Assembly: GCF_047948215.1 (NCBI RefSeq)
Contig: NC_134456.1
Span: forward strand, 82,848,515-82,912,514
Direction: 5' to 3'
Source of the DNA: Lycorma delicatula
Taxonomy: Eukaryota; Arthropoda; Insecta; Hemiptera; Fulgoridae
DNA: 64,000 nucleotides
Positions 34,593-45,992 of the stretch are shown here, one piece after another (within the stretch, counting starts at the first letter, position 1; each line of letters opens with the position of its first letter). The translations under genes and the position numbers were made by a program. The notes under the pieces are model-generated. The model was not told the DNA's origin and ran no database searches. It was given only the letters and a program-made list of their open reading frames with translations.

Positions 34593-35804
34593 GGTCATTT
34601 TGTCTTCTAGCATGTACAGATTCATTCCAGATTACACGGAAATCTCTTGGGAGATGATTCTGTAGCCAAAAATAAGAAAAAAAAGTTCATATAAACGCAG
34701 ATCAGTAAACGATTGGTAAGCAAGTTTCGGCTCGCAACATTTACCCTGCTTCTGCTCCCTATATGAAATTAAACCGTACTGAAATTCTTATTAGTCTGGA
34801 AAATCTGGTACTTCCTTATGATTTTTTGATTTAAGAAATTGAAATTAAAAGTGGTCTAGACCTCTATCTCATTTAGGTTTTCAGAAAAACGGAGTAAAAC
34901 ACGAAAATATTGTGTCAGAAAAAACATTTTTTTAGGTATGGAATAAAATAAATTTGTTAATTTACGGTTAAACAAATAATAATTTCTATTTAAGTTTGAG
35001 AATCTAATTCTGAGAAAATTGATGTAAATAACATTTATTAAAATTCAACACAAATTTCAGAAGTTCAACTTCAATTAGAAAAAAAAAGTCGGGATGGTGG
35101 GGCTGTGTCAGGGCGCAAGGCCGTTGGTTAACGTGAAACATTACAGACGTCGGGTAAAGTTCCTCCGAGCAACTGACTGACCAAATTATTTGTAGAGTTA
35201 AATGGGAGAGTCACCATCGTATTTTTTTTAAACAAAACTGAAAAACTCCGATGAAAAATTTCAATTCCTTCATTTGGTCAACTCTACAGATAAAATTGTC
35301 GGTCTGTATATCAGCGAGTCACTAGTGTATTGGATTGAAATAAAAACGAGACATTGACTGCGTACTAAATTTAATTTTAACATAAAACATACAATAAATG
35401 GTAAATTACATTTATTTCCATTAATATTCGACGACAGTTTTGTTCAATATCGTTCTTTGATATGAGAAGTAAGAGACATAAGGCATAATAAGCAGCGGAA
35501 GAGGTGCTCGCGCCGTCGGCGTCATACACTGAGCGCGCCGTGTCAGCTTTGCGACGCTCTCGAAACAGTCTCGCTCACTCGGCACCGGACATCGGGGTAC
35601 CTGTGTGTGGCCCATAACCTCCCCTTTCCAATGATATGCGTAATTTATATTTCCTGCTGGCTTTTGCGCGAGCTGTGGTTGACGTTTTGAATTTTTATAC
35701 TTTTTTACACATTTACTTTAATTTTTAACACATTAAATAACGTTTCACTGGATGAACCGATTTTGATGAAATTTGTACAGAGACTCCTCTTGTATATAGG
35801 GCAA
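34593..35804. other. Mixed: Rep-H word at 35083-35143 and a GC-richer patch at 35440-35640
   Basis: Bases 35083-35143 (GGTGGGGCTGTGTCAGGGCG and following) match 58797-58862 and define a short repeat, Rep-H. The patch at 35440-35640 is GC-rich but encodes nothing recognisable on either strand. Confidence 0.5.
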
Positions 35805-35927
35805 TTTGTTGGTGAAGGTTGGTTACTACCTTCAGGGAGTAGGATATACTCGTGTAGTTTCTTTGGGGACAATTTTCTCAAAATGTTTTCATGTAACTTT
35901 AATTAAGCTCAGTACATGTGTACATAA

Positions 35928-36205
35928 CCCACCGGATAGGTCTAGTGGTGAACTTGTCATCGCAAATCAGCTGATTTCGAAGTCTAGAGGTTTCAATCCT
36001 ATTAAAGGCAGTTACTTTTATACAGATTTGAATTCTACATCGTGGATACCGTTGTTCTTTGGCGGTTGGGTTTCAATTAACCACACATCTCAGCAACGGT
36101 TGACCTGAGACAGTACAAGACTACAATTGATTTACATTCATACATGTTGTCTTCATTCATCCTTTGAAGTAATGCCTTAAGGTGGTCCCGGAGGCTATAA
36201 AAAAG
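35928..36205 (+). mobile_element. SINE-1, full length
   Basis: The tRNA-like head CCCACCGGATAGGTCTAGTG has an A box (GGTCTAGTGGTGAAC), and a B box GGTTTCAATCC lies about 45 bases further on. The body runs through GATTTGAATTCTACATCGTG, TTTCAATTAACCACACATCT and ACCTGAGA to the tail GGAGGCTATAAAAAAG. Pol III transcription from the internal boxes and LINE-dependent mobilisation are the known mode for this class. Confidence 0.92.
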
Positions 36206-36289
36206 AGCGTACATGCTTATCTTACTAATTAAAAAGAAAAAAATTGCCCCCAAAATCTCCCCTCCCCTAAAAAACCTTTCTTTTATTTC

Positions 36290-36514
36290 TTTTTCTGTTT
36301 AGCTTTCGGAATCACCGTAAGATATTACTTCAGAGGATGAAATGTGTGAATGTAAATGAAGTGTAGTCTTGTACAGTCTCAGGTCAACCGTTCCTGAGAT
36401 GTATGGTTAATTGAAACCTAATCCTCAAAGTACACCGGTATCCACGATCTAGTATTCAAATCCGTATATAAGTAACTGTTTTTTATAGGATTTGAACATT
36501 AGAACTCTCGACCC
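36290..36514 (-). mobile_element. SINE-1, truncated in the head
   Basis: Opposite orientation to the copy 85 bases upstream. It keeps the tail, the body and the B-box region, and stops at the TCGAGAGTTC part of the head. With its neighbour it makes an inverted SINE pair of about 220-bp arms. Confidence 0.88.
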
Positions 36515-36715
36515 CTTAAGAAATGCTATCTTTTATTTATTGAACTTCTCTTAACCGGATTTTTTGAATTATCGATTAAAATATAGATATTTTAGAATAT
36601 TTTTAAACTTTTTTCATGTATTATTTTTTTTTTCTACTATATAAGAATAAATAACCAATTTCGGTTAGACAACAAATTCTGACAACAACTTTTGTTGTCA
36701 GCTTTTTTTAGTATA

Positions 36716-38010
36716 TAATTAATTATACATTGAGATATCTTTTTTTAAACCTAAATTTGCAATTTATAAATAAATATATGTATCTTATAATTTTACTTAT
36801 GAAGATGATGTTAATATAAATGTACAAAATAAATCTCGACAACAGTAAGTTGTTTCTATTAGGGTTTACTTATCATCCAAGAAAAAACAAAGTAAAACAT
36901 ACATAAGACTAATTGCTTGTTAAACGATAAACTAAACTCTGTAGATCTAATAAATATGTAACCATAATAATACCTTAGCTATAAATATTACTTTAAATTT
37001 ATTTTTACTTTAAATTTATTAATAGCTGTTAATTTTGTTCGCCTGTAGTAAATTATATTGAAGGGTATTTAAATTAAGTTTACGTATAGTTTAATAGGTA
37101 TAATTTAAACCTAAATTAATTGGAGTTTTTTTTTTTTTTTTTTTAATAACTTAATTTAGTTACAGAATTAAGTACTATCTTTTTTTTAGTATTATACTGA
37201 TAAGATTTTGTTGTTTTGGTCGGTAGATTCAAGTCATTCTTTAAATTGCATAGTCATGCTCGAGAACTAAACCCATATCTACTTTACTAGAGAAAATAGG
37301 TTTATCTGATACCTATTTCACAATAAGACTTTTTTTTTGCACATCAGCATAAGTTTACTGAAATGTAGTTGTATACAGCTATACAGTTGTCACCTTTACT
37401 CTGTAATATACTGATTGTATAATGAACATTTTGCTAAGTGAAAGCAATTCGGATTGCTGCTTCTTGTATTACATATGCGTCACAGCCATTAGTAGAATAG
37501 TATAAATAGTGTAAAGTAGTAAGTTATTTTACTTTTACCTGTCGGTTGAGTTCCTTTCTTTTTGTTATGGACAATTTAAGATGTGTTTATTTTTCAGTAA
37601 ATTATAATTCAGTTGGAGTAAAATTTAACTTTTATTTTTGTCTAATTTTAAAAAGTAATCTTTTAGCTATAAAAACAGTTTTCTTCTCCGAATTAATTTT
37701 TTGAGATTTATTTTCAAAATATAATTCTCCTATTATAATTTTTAAACGTATTAAAATTATATTTAAAACTAGAAAAAAATTTAATTAACGTTCCCGCGTT
37801 ATTGAAAGTTATTGAAATTAAATATGAAACAAAAGATTTTTACGCAGTTTACTGATAATTGCCAGTTCCTTTCTTTAAAATAAGAAATAAATATTAAAAA
37901 TTAAATGAAACACTACTGCCCGCTCCCCAAAAAAACCATTGCTTTTTAATATAAGATAATTGCGGTTTTTAACAATTTTGTGTGTAGTATAATATTTTTA
38001 AATTTATTTA

Positions 38011-38012
<2 letters not shown>
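36716..38012. other. AT-rich DNA, nothing recognised
   Basis: Contains a T run at 37127-37143. No coding or shared repeat was detected. Confidence 0.45.
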
Positions 38013-38084
<72 letters not shown>

Positions 38085-38107
38085 AAGAGAGAGAGAGAGG
38101 GAGAGAG
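38013..38107. repeat. TA microsatellite passing into GA
   Basis: About 31 TA units followed by an interrupted GA run. Confidence 0.95.
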
Positions 38108-38237
38108 CCTATGATACTCCCGATGACGTAAGGATTCCAACGTGGGGTCAAACATCTAAATCGGTTCAGCCGTTAAGCTGCTATGGTAGAACAAACATAT
38201 ATACACTCTAAATACATTACACTCCTTTTTGGGCAGT
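38098..38237 (+). repeat. Rep-G right half
   Basis: Matches the right half of the element at 42281-42493 (CTCCCGATGACGTAAGGATT here, CTCCCGGTAACGTAAGGATT there). It then ends in the inverted form of that element's left end: ACACTCCTTTTTGGGCAGT here against ACTGCCCAAAAAGGAGTGT there. The TA run at its left is probably the element's own centre. Confidence 0.75.
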
Positions 38238-38756
38238 CGTTCAATCATAATGTTCATTTCTGAATATCAGTTAATTTTTGTTTTGGTTTAATTCCATTAT
38301 GGTTTCGTATTTTACTAGAAAATACCCCGTTTGAATTTTAAAAATCGAAAGATTGGTTGGGAAGACATAAAAAAATTTTCAAATAACCGTCATCTGTTAG
38401 ATCTGATGCATTCAAAAAATAACCTTCAATCTACTAACAAATACCTCATTTTGAAAATTGGGCCTCGAACAAGGTGCTCGCAAAATCTCACCATTTTAAC
38501 CTGAAACGCAGTTCACATGAGAAGCCCATTATTATTAAACAGAAATTTCTTAAATTTATTTAATATTATTTTATATAACTTTAATTTAATTCTATTATTT
38601 TTGTAATATTATTCATTCGATTGATTAGAATCTTTCAGTTCAACTCAGCTCAGTTTATAGAGACTCACAATTCATTAATTCAGTTCATTAAAATTTGTGC
38701 TCCTACGGGTAAATCTTCGTTGCTACGTATATTCGTATAATGTGTGTATGTACAAA
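38238..38756. other. AT-rich DNA, nothing recognised
   Basis: No signature detected. Confidence 0.45.
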
Positions 38757-39190
38757 TGTACAGAGTGTTCTTAAAAGGTGAGCCCAAAGTCTAGGAGATG
38801 ATTCGACTTAACATACTGGAGAAAAAATGTCTAGTGAACATACATACGAAAACGCATGTTTTTCTGTCTGTCCACCTGCCCATTAAATGCAATTAAATTT
38901 TGTACTTTATTTTAAACTAACATTTTATAATTGGGGAAAAAAAATAACGCTACTCTTCGTTGACAAATTTAAAAATGGCGGTCGTTTCTATTTTTCAATC
39001 TTAAATATCTTAGGAATTATTAGATTTATCAAATTGTATTGTTATTGTAAAAATTATGAAGCATTTCTTTTGTGAATAAAACGACACCTTTGTCGTAAAA
39101 ATCCGACGACAAACAACAAAGTTATTGCAAGAAGAAGGCCTTAACTAAAGTGGCGGCCATCTTGTTTTTTTTTATCGTGACTCACTTGAT
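38757..39190 (+). repeat. Rep-I copy 1
   Basis: Distantly similar to 58915-59340. Both begin with an AGAGTGTTCTTAAAAGGTGA or AGAATGTTTCTAAAATGGTG word. Both follow it with CTGTCTGTCC/CTCTGTCCGCC, an ATGGCGGTC/ATGGTGACC word and a TTTTTCAATC phrase. The TACAG(G)GTGTT-like start recalls mariner-type termini, but the second end and any transposase are missing. Confidence 0.45.
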
Positions 39191-39277
39191 AACTAAATCG
39201 AATTTTCTATGCTAACATAAGCAATTTTAATCATACGATATTTAAGATCTAAGAAAATCACGATAATCAAGAAATTT

Positions 39278-39352
39278 ACTAGGATTACTGATTGGAACTC
39301 TCGACTTCGAATCGGCTGATTTGCTTATTCACAGCTAGACCAACCCGGTGGG
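39278..39352 (-). mobile_element. SINE-1 head fragment
   Basis: Only the tRNA-like head is left: minus-strand CCCACCGGGTTGGTCTAGCT with the AATCAGC and TCGAGAGTTCCAA words. It ends exactly where the R1-like LINE's target duplication begins. Confidence 0.75.
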
Positions 39353-39362
39353 TTGCTTTACC

Positions 39363-40771
39363 TTTTTTTTTTTACCATCCCTACTTCCCTGGGCCAAACA
39401 TACAGTTAAGTAAACCTCAGCCCAGGAAAGTGTCCATTTACTTAAACGAGCCTTCCCGCTTACCGGCTAAAAATCCGGCAAGGCAGGTCGGCACCCAAAG
39501 ATGTCCCCACCGGTTTGGGTCTTTTATGTTATTGTTCTTTTACCCCATGGAGTCCTCAACCCTTCATTGGTACCAGCACACCTCGGCATACCGGACCTCG
39601 CAACTGATCTCCATCTCTGACCTCCATCTCTACTGATCTTAAAACCAGCGTCTTCAAGCCTCTTTCTTCATCCTTCTTTCTTTAAACTTTGGTCGCGTAT
39701 TTGTCGATCGCCTGCTAATTCTGATCTGTCTCAAGCATATACCTGGCAAGGTCTTCTGGACTTAAACCAGTTAAACCAGCGTGGTCACGGGGATCGTTCC
39801 ACTCCTCACAGTGAAATAGTGTGTGTTCGGCAGAATCCTTGCCATAACAGTACATGGAGCGAGGATAGCTGCGTTTACCGAACCTATAAAGGTAATAATC
39901 AAACGCCCTGTGCCCTGAGAAGAACAGAGCAAGCTGGTAATCCATTTCGCCGTGGGGTCTGGCAATAATCTTTTTGTCTCAGACAGACCCCACGCCCCCG
40001 ATATCCATCTTTTGTTCCAGTCATCCTAAGGTTTTTGTCACTCTAGCGTCCTTTCTGTCAATGTCTTCGTAAACCAGGGTGCGCTGTACAATTAGTAGAT
40101 CAATAGGTGGTACAACTGCCAACACGTAAGCCACGTCGTACGCAATCAATTTTGCGTACGACGGAAAATATTCCCAACAACTTTCTTCTATGCACTTTCT
40201 GTAAATTGCTCAAATTTCGCTTAACACGTGCCGCCTTAACCCAGACCGGCGCGGCATACAACAAAGCTGAGATAACCGCAGACGAAATCAGTCTTCTCTT
40301 AGATGCTCGAGGAGCAGCATGAGATGAATCAGTATATTCAGTGACTGTACGGTCCTATCCGCTCGATTACATATATTTGCCACATGCGTGCTAAACCCTG
40401 CACCATTGATAAATTGTGACCCCTAGATACTTGATAGAAGACCTGACCTGAAGGGGATGATAACCCAGTCGCAAGTTAATTCTGCCAGTTCTTCTTCCCG
40501 TGAGTGTTGTATACTCACATTTATTGGATGAAAACTCGAGACCTTTGTCGCGCATCCGGTTATTGATACTAGCAAGTGCCATATTTCCACGCTGCTCTAA
40601 ATCAGCCTCAGTCCTGCCGCGAACCAGCACGGCAAGATCGTCGGCATATACAATCGTTTCCGAACCCGCAGGAAGATTCAAAGCAAGGATACTATCATAA
40701 ACTATTAGCCGTAACAGGGTGCCCAATACGGACCCCTGTGGTACTCCTCCAAATATCTGAATTCTGACAAA
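39363..40771 (-). pseudogene. R1-like LINE, 5'-truncated, perfect 10-bp target duplication
   Basis: From 40771 down: FGGVPQGSVLGTLL and TIVYADDLAVLVRG (reverse-transcriptase palm with catalytic YADD), KYLGVTIYQ, then in another frame ISALLYAAPVWVKAARVK, and a C-terminal Cys/His box YCYGKDSAEHTLFHCEEW. These features fit the R1 side of the LINE tree. A 3' untranslated region follows, ending in an A-tail at 39363-39373. TTGCTTTACC flanks both sides (39353-39362 and 40772-40781). Frameshifts break the ORF. It is not in 28S rDNA, so it is not a canonical R1 insertion. Confidence 0.92.
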
Positions 40772-40781
40772 TTGCTTTACC

Positions 40782-42280
40782 TAACCTTTGAATTTTTTGC
40801 AGTCCATTATTTCATCTTTAAATTACATTACGGTGTTTTATGTGACTTTTTTACTTTAGGGAATCTCTACAACGCTTTCCTTTTTCCTTTGGGCACTGTT
40901 GTGATATTTTCAAAATTTATTATTTAAAAAAAAAGAAAAGAAAACCATAACTGTTTTCGGTTATAATAACATTGCAACTCATTTACATATCACACTATCA
41001 TTCTCATCTCATTGGATAGTTGAGAGATTACGTCTGTGTACTATTTGGAAAAATGCAAGGTAAACATTAGGAAAATAATCTTTAAGATTAAAGATTTAGG
41101 TTATTTTTAATTTTTCTATCCTTTTGTCTCTTTCTTGGAATCATTTCAATCATTTTTCCTTTTAATAAATAATAGATATATACGCGCGCGCGCACGTGTG
41201 TTATTGTTACATTTCTTAGTGTTTTTAAACATATACAGATATATCTAATTTAACAAGATGTATTTTATTAATTTTAATAGCATGTTTATTATATTATTTC
41301 CTTATATCCCTCCTCACTAAGTTACACTGGTAGTATTTTGTAACGCAGTCAGGCGTCTATTTATTTATTTATTTAGTTTAACAGGTTAGTGTTTATGTAT
41401 TAAAAACATTTATTATAAACGTGCACAGTATATGATAATACTTCCACATCGCTGTGTAATACCTTAAAACTACTGTTGTATGAATTCATGTTACGAGTAA
41501 ATCGAAGCGCATATTCACGTTCCTGTTTGAGAAACTACTTCTTTAGTATTATATATTAATTTAAAATACCTCGGGTGCTTATTTGCTAACGGCCTAGTAA
41601 TATAAAATGTATATAGGTATCTTACTGTTTAATTTCTGTTGCTTTCTCTTAACTTTATATAACGAATTCACGTAACTCTTGGCAACTGCATATATAAGAA
41701 TGCGTGAACCGTTGGTAAGACTGTTCGCTGTGGATGATTTGGATTAAAATAAAATAATAATAATGTAAAATTATTCACGTACGCTTGTTTGTTACACTGT
41801 AATTATTATTTTTATATATTCGATTCACAGGTTATTACATTAATACGGTGTGTAATGTAACTTTTTTAAAGGTTTTAACTGAGAATTAATGTTAAATTAT
41901 TTAATTATTGTTTAACTTCGGTAAATTATTTTCCTGTTTTGAATTTATCCGTATTATTAAAATACGTTATGTTAAATAAATTTATTTCTTGTATTGGATG
42001 CGAAATAAAATCAGGTTTTTTTGTTTCGTGTAAAGACAACGAATATCTTGTTTTGTTCAAAGTGAATTTTATATATTAAAAGAAATAAAAATCTGTCTTT
42101 TTTTTAATAAATTTTGTTGGAATTATTTAATTTAATTTAACAATTTATAAAAAATTCATAGCAAAAATTATAAAAAAGCAATCAAAGAAGATTCTGTGGA
42201 AAGTATGCAACAAAATGATAAAAGAAAAGACAATGACAAACAATACGCCCGAAAGACAATAAAACGAATATTTTTACAGA
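40782..42280. other. AT-rich DNA, nothing recognised
   Basis: A CG-only run (GCGCGCGCGC) lies at 41184-41193. No coding or shared repeat was detected. Confidence 0.45.
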
Positions 42281-42340
42281 ACTGCCCAAAAAGGAGTGTA
42301 ATGTACTTAAAGTGTATGTATGTTTGTTGTTCCACATGTG

Positions 42341-42379
<39 letters not shown>

Positions 42380-42493
42380 CAGTCTATGGCACTCCCGGTA
42401 ACGTAAGGATTCTAACCCGGGGTCATACAAACCGTGTATGACCCCGGGTTAGCCGTTGAGATGCTAGGTGGAACAACAAACATACATACACTT
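42281..42493. repeat. Rep-G, inverted-repeat element with a TA centre
   Basis: A perfect 26-base inverted repeat joins 42310-42335 and 42468-42493 (core TGTATGTTTGTTGTTCCAC on the left). Inside it is a (TA)n run at 42345-42377 and a second, nested 15-base perfect inverted repeat, AACCCGGGGTCATAC at 42413 and GTATGACCCCGGGTT at 42436. The left end extends to ACTGCCCAAAAAGGAGTGTA, whose complement ends the related copy at 38237. MITE-like; no protein. Confidence 0.85.
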
Positions 42494-42539
42494 TTGAATA
42501 ACTCGCAACTCAACGCTGCATTCGATTTCATGACAGGAC

Positions 42540-42790
42540 TTGTTTTCCGTTCGCTCGATTTTATCCCGTGCGATTTTTTCTTTTAGGGGTTTATGGGGGG
42601 ATCAAAAGTACGATGTGCCAACGTTACCGTCCAACCTACTCGACTTGAAACACAGGATTGAAGCAGCCGTTGCATCAATTACAGACTTGCTGATGAAAGT
42701 ATGGAATGACCTCTCGTAACGGCTGGATGTATGCCGTGTGCTTTAGTACACGGAAAAGTGCTTTAGAAAAAAGTGTTTCAGTTGCTCTTT
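42540..42790 (+). pseudogene. Mariner-like transposase C-terminal fragment
   Basis: Two frames carry the end of the DDE domain. RSLDFIPCDFFF sits in the place of the usual PRSPDLTPxDFFLWG motif. After a shift, VPTLPSNLLDLKHRIEAAVA continues to KVWNDLS, stop, RLDVCRVL. The order and wording are those of insect mariner-like proteins. The upstream two thirds are missing, and the Rep-G element abuts it. Confidence 0.8.
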
Positions 42791-43554
42791 CATTCATGTA
42801 TAATTAATCAATTTAATAAATATTACATCATTTTAAAATCTCGATATTCATTTTGTTGAAACACGTGGTTCTTTAAAAATACATAATTTTATTGTCGTTT
42901 AATATTATTCAACTTACTAATGTTTAGAAAAAAATGTTAACTACTCAAACGCAAGGTTGGTTCAATTAAACTAATCCTATCGTGGTAGTCAGATTTATGT
43001 TTGATTCGTCAGTAGGTCGTCCAACACAACCAGTCATCAATAAGAGAAATATATAAATAACCAATTAATGAATAAACAATTTAATATTTTACTTTTTTTT
43101 TACATTATAAACAATATTGTATTAATATTATACAATGTATAATTTAAAAGTTTTGGGATGTACCGCGCTAAGCATTTTCTGAGAACTCAAGGCTACAGGC
43201 CGCCGCCAATAAACGTATAACATCGTTTGTTTACATCTGTTCCAAACATTAGTGGAATGAACTTTACGATTACATTATTGCCGTGTAATATCTATAAGAT
43301 TGGTATTTTGAAAGAGCGATTAATCTTATCTGTATTTGTATTATATAAAATGGGGTGTTTGTTCAGTAAAAAGTTTATAATATTAATTTATTGGTGATTC
43401 GTTGAAATATAAATGCAGGTTTTTACTTACATAGTTTAAATGATATTTTTATCAAATAATTCGTCTTCCCTATTTTTAAGGTAGTTGTAAATTTTATCTT
43501 ATTTAAAATTTTATACTATGAATATACTAGAACTTTTTAAATGTGTATTGACGT
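42791..43554. other. AT-rich DNA, nothing recognised
   Basis: A small GC-richer patch lies at 43160-43230. No coding or shared repeat was detected. Confidence 0.45.
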
Positions 43555-43894
43555 ATATATATAATATATCATAAGCGGTACTTATTTTCATTGGTACCAG
43601 AGTTATAACCAAATAAAATTAATGAAATAGGGAAAGGCACATCAGTCGATCAGACTTCATCTTTTTTTTTTAACTTTTTTTTAAAATTTAAATATATTGA
43701 TTTATTAATAATTATTAACCTCTCATTGTAAACAAATTTTTACGATGAATAATACTTCAATAACAAAAAAAAAAATAAAACAATATCAGACGTTATTAAT
43801 GAAATAAAATTTTATGTACTTTTCATTTTAAAACAAAAAAATGTGTATGTGTACTTTAATAGGAGTTCAAGGAAGTCATGTGGTGTCCAAATCA
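43555..43894 (-). repeat. Rep-B partial copy
   Basis: Corresponds to the half of the 22499-23171 copy from ATATATCATAAG(T/C)GGTAC to GGAAGTCATGTGGTGTCCA, in the same orientation. The other half is missing. Confidence 0.75.
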
Positions 43895-44611
43895 ATTTTT
43901 TTTCAAGAAAATCTAGCTCTTTGCATTTTACATCAATATTTTGCCATCTACCTAATTTGATGCACTCTAAAAAAAAATTTAAATATATAATCTCCCCATT
44001 TGCATTCTTTGTAACAAAATTAATTTGATTCCGTTTCCACCTTTTACTTCCATAGGAACAGTTAGAAACCAAAATATCTTTATAACATTTTACAAATATT
44101 TCTCGACAAAGTTTATTTTATTGGTATTTTTCTAATGAGCACTCATTCTGTAGAATCGGACTTAGTTATAAAATAGAGTTATAAAATTTCAAAATGAATT
44201 ATTTATCCACGACTGTTAAAAATTCTATCGTTAAGACTTCTTGTCCTTTTTTTTTTAATTTAAAAATATTATACCGGCTTACCTTAATGCATTGAATGAA
44301 AAACATGTACAGAAATAGTGTGAAATGTTTCGGAACGGTAGAACGAACGTGCATGACGAAGAGTGTTATGTTGTTGCACCGATATCGCCCGTCTACAATG
44401 TGCAACTGCATATGTCGTCCGTGGCTTTCAGACTGTCACACTACAGTCTGGATTTAATTCTAAACGAAATTCCATAAAACTTTTAATGAATTTTTGGTTG
44501 ATAAGTAATTAGCTAATGATAAAAAATTTAAAGAAATTCTCAAAAAATGAGTATGACTTGGATATTTTGAATTACTATATCAAGTGCGTTATTGTTATCG
44601 ACGATTGTATA
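43895..44611. other. AT-rich DNA, nothing recognised
   Basis: No signature detected. Confidence 0.45.
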
Positions 44612-44827
44612 GTGAAGTAGGTAGGATTGTCATCGCAAATCAGCTGATTTCGAAGTCGAGGGTTTTAAGTTGCAAATACTAGTAAAAGTAGTTAATTTTA
44701 TACGGATTTGAATACTAGATCGTGGATACTGGTGTTCTTTGTTAGTGGGGTTTGAATTAACCATACATCTCAGGACCGGTCGATGTGAGACTGTAGAAGA
44801 CTACACTTCATTTACATTAATACGTAT
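44612..44827 (+). mobile_element. SINE-1, left part of a split copy
   Basis: Degenerate head (AAATCAGCTGATTTCGAAGT), body with GGATTTGAATACTAGATCGT and GAATTAACCATACATCTCAG, up to CATTAATACGTAT. It continues after the LTR-like insertion at 45919. Confidence 0.88.
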
Positions 44828-45918
44828 TGTCGCGTGTTCGCAGCTAGATCAGGATATTGAGAGATTGACAATTGAAAATTTTTATATAATTACAATTTAT
44901 TGGTTTACAAACATAAGTAAAACAAGAAAAATCAATAGTAATGACAGTAGTAATAATAATAGTACGACAATCACAAAAAAATAATTAAAAAATGTATAGT
45001 AATCACAACCACAATTATAATTAGAATAATGACAATAATGGCAACAGTAAATAATAATAATATTAAATTTCAATAACAAACAAGTAATCATAAATGTCAA
45101 TAATAATAATAATAATATTACATATAATAATAATAATAGAGATTACATACAAAATAGAATTTAAAGTAATCGTCAGGATTTATTCACAGGACGAAAGACA
45201 GCCTGACCGCTAGTCTTAACACTTTTGTATTAATAACAATAGTACAATAGATAAGGCATGTATAAAGTTATTTAACTGCAAATACCTTTGCTGTTCACAA
45301 ATAAAACCATCCTATCCGTTTATGAATGAAATTCAATATATTATCTCTTTCACTTATAGTCTTACAGTAACTCACCGAACCATTACTTGTGACTATCCTT
45401 AGTTGCATTGAACCTGCACTCGAAATTCGCTCCTTTACTGACCTCCTCGCAGAATACTCTCGCTAAATGGCGGTTCGCTGACTGATTCGCAAAACTCACG
45501 TCGCAGATTTCATCTCGCAGACTCACATCTGCAGGCTCTCCTCGCGGAACTGACTTCATAAAGTCTCGCGTAGATTCATTTCGCTGTACAGATTTTTAAC
45601 TGGTCTTCTCGGGATTATTTATACTCCTATCCTCTTTACCAGTCGGACCGGACCCAACTCAAAGGGTGAGAAAAATCGACCGAGCCCTTTCGTTCCCATG
45701 CATTCCTAACCTTGGTCCGGTAACTGTTCTCACGGAACGAACATGTGGTTAGTGTGTCAGTGGGCATATTATAAAAGACATTTGTAGAACGGACCTGTTA
45801 CCTTTACTAAAAGGGTTTCTTTTAGCCCCTTTCTGGATTTCTCCCATTATTATACTTTCTATTTCTTCTCAGTCGACAAGAATCCGTTACTCAGGTCCGT
45901 TATACCGTTCTTGTTACA
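44828..45918 (-). mobile_element. Putative solo LTR inserted in a SINE
   Basis: A 1,091-base block begins TG and ends CA. It lies exactly between the left (44612-44827) and right (45919-45992) parts of one SINE-1. On the minus strand it starts TGTAACAAGAACGGTATAAC and has a plausible TATA element (GTATAAATAA near 45630). Flanking four-base words are GTAT and CTAT, an imperfect target duplication. An internal region (45420-45600) repeats TCTCGC-type words. No gag-pol or second LTR remains, which fits loss by recombination between LTRs. Confidence 0.6.
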
Positions 45919-45992
45919 CTATAATCCTCATTCATCCACTGAAGCAATACCTTCCAGTGGTCCCAGAATCTAAACAGAAAAAGAGAGTGATT
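45919..45992 (+). mobile_element. SINE-1, right part of a split copy
   Basis: TCCTCATTCATCCACTGAAG, TACCTTCCAGTGGTCCCAGA and the A-rich end continue the SINE whose left part stops at 44827. Confidence 0.88.

Larger units (their letters stand above)
35805..36715 (+). repeat. Rep-J copy 2, split by two SINEs
   Basis: Three pieces remain: 35805-35927, 36206-36289 and 36515-36715. Joined, they follow the order of the copy at 24880-25200 and end in TTTTGTTGTCAGCTTTTTTT. The first break carries GTGTACAT/GCGTACAT on its two sides. The second carries CTTTCTTTTATTT/CTATCTTTTATTT. Both fit SINE target duplications. Confidence 0.6.

Noticed and set aside
37946..38155. A 69-codon protein with a Tyr-Ile run
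   Set aside because: It is translation of a TA microsatellite. The same applies to the ORFs at 42196-42441 and 49678-50029.
45420..45600. A CRISPR-like or satellite array
   Set aside because: The repeated words vary in length and spacing and have no regular period.
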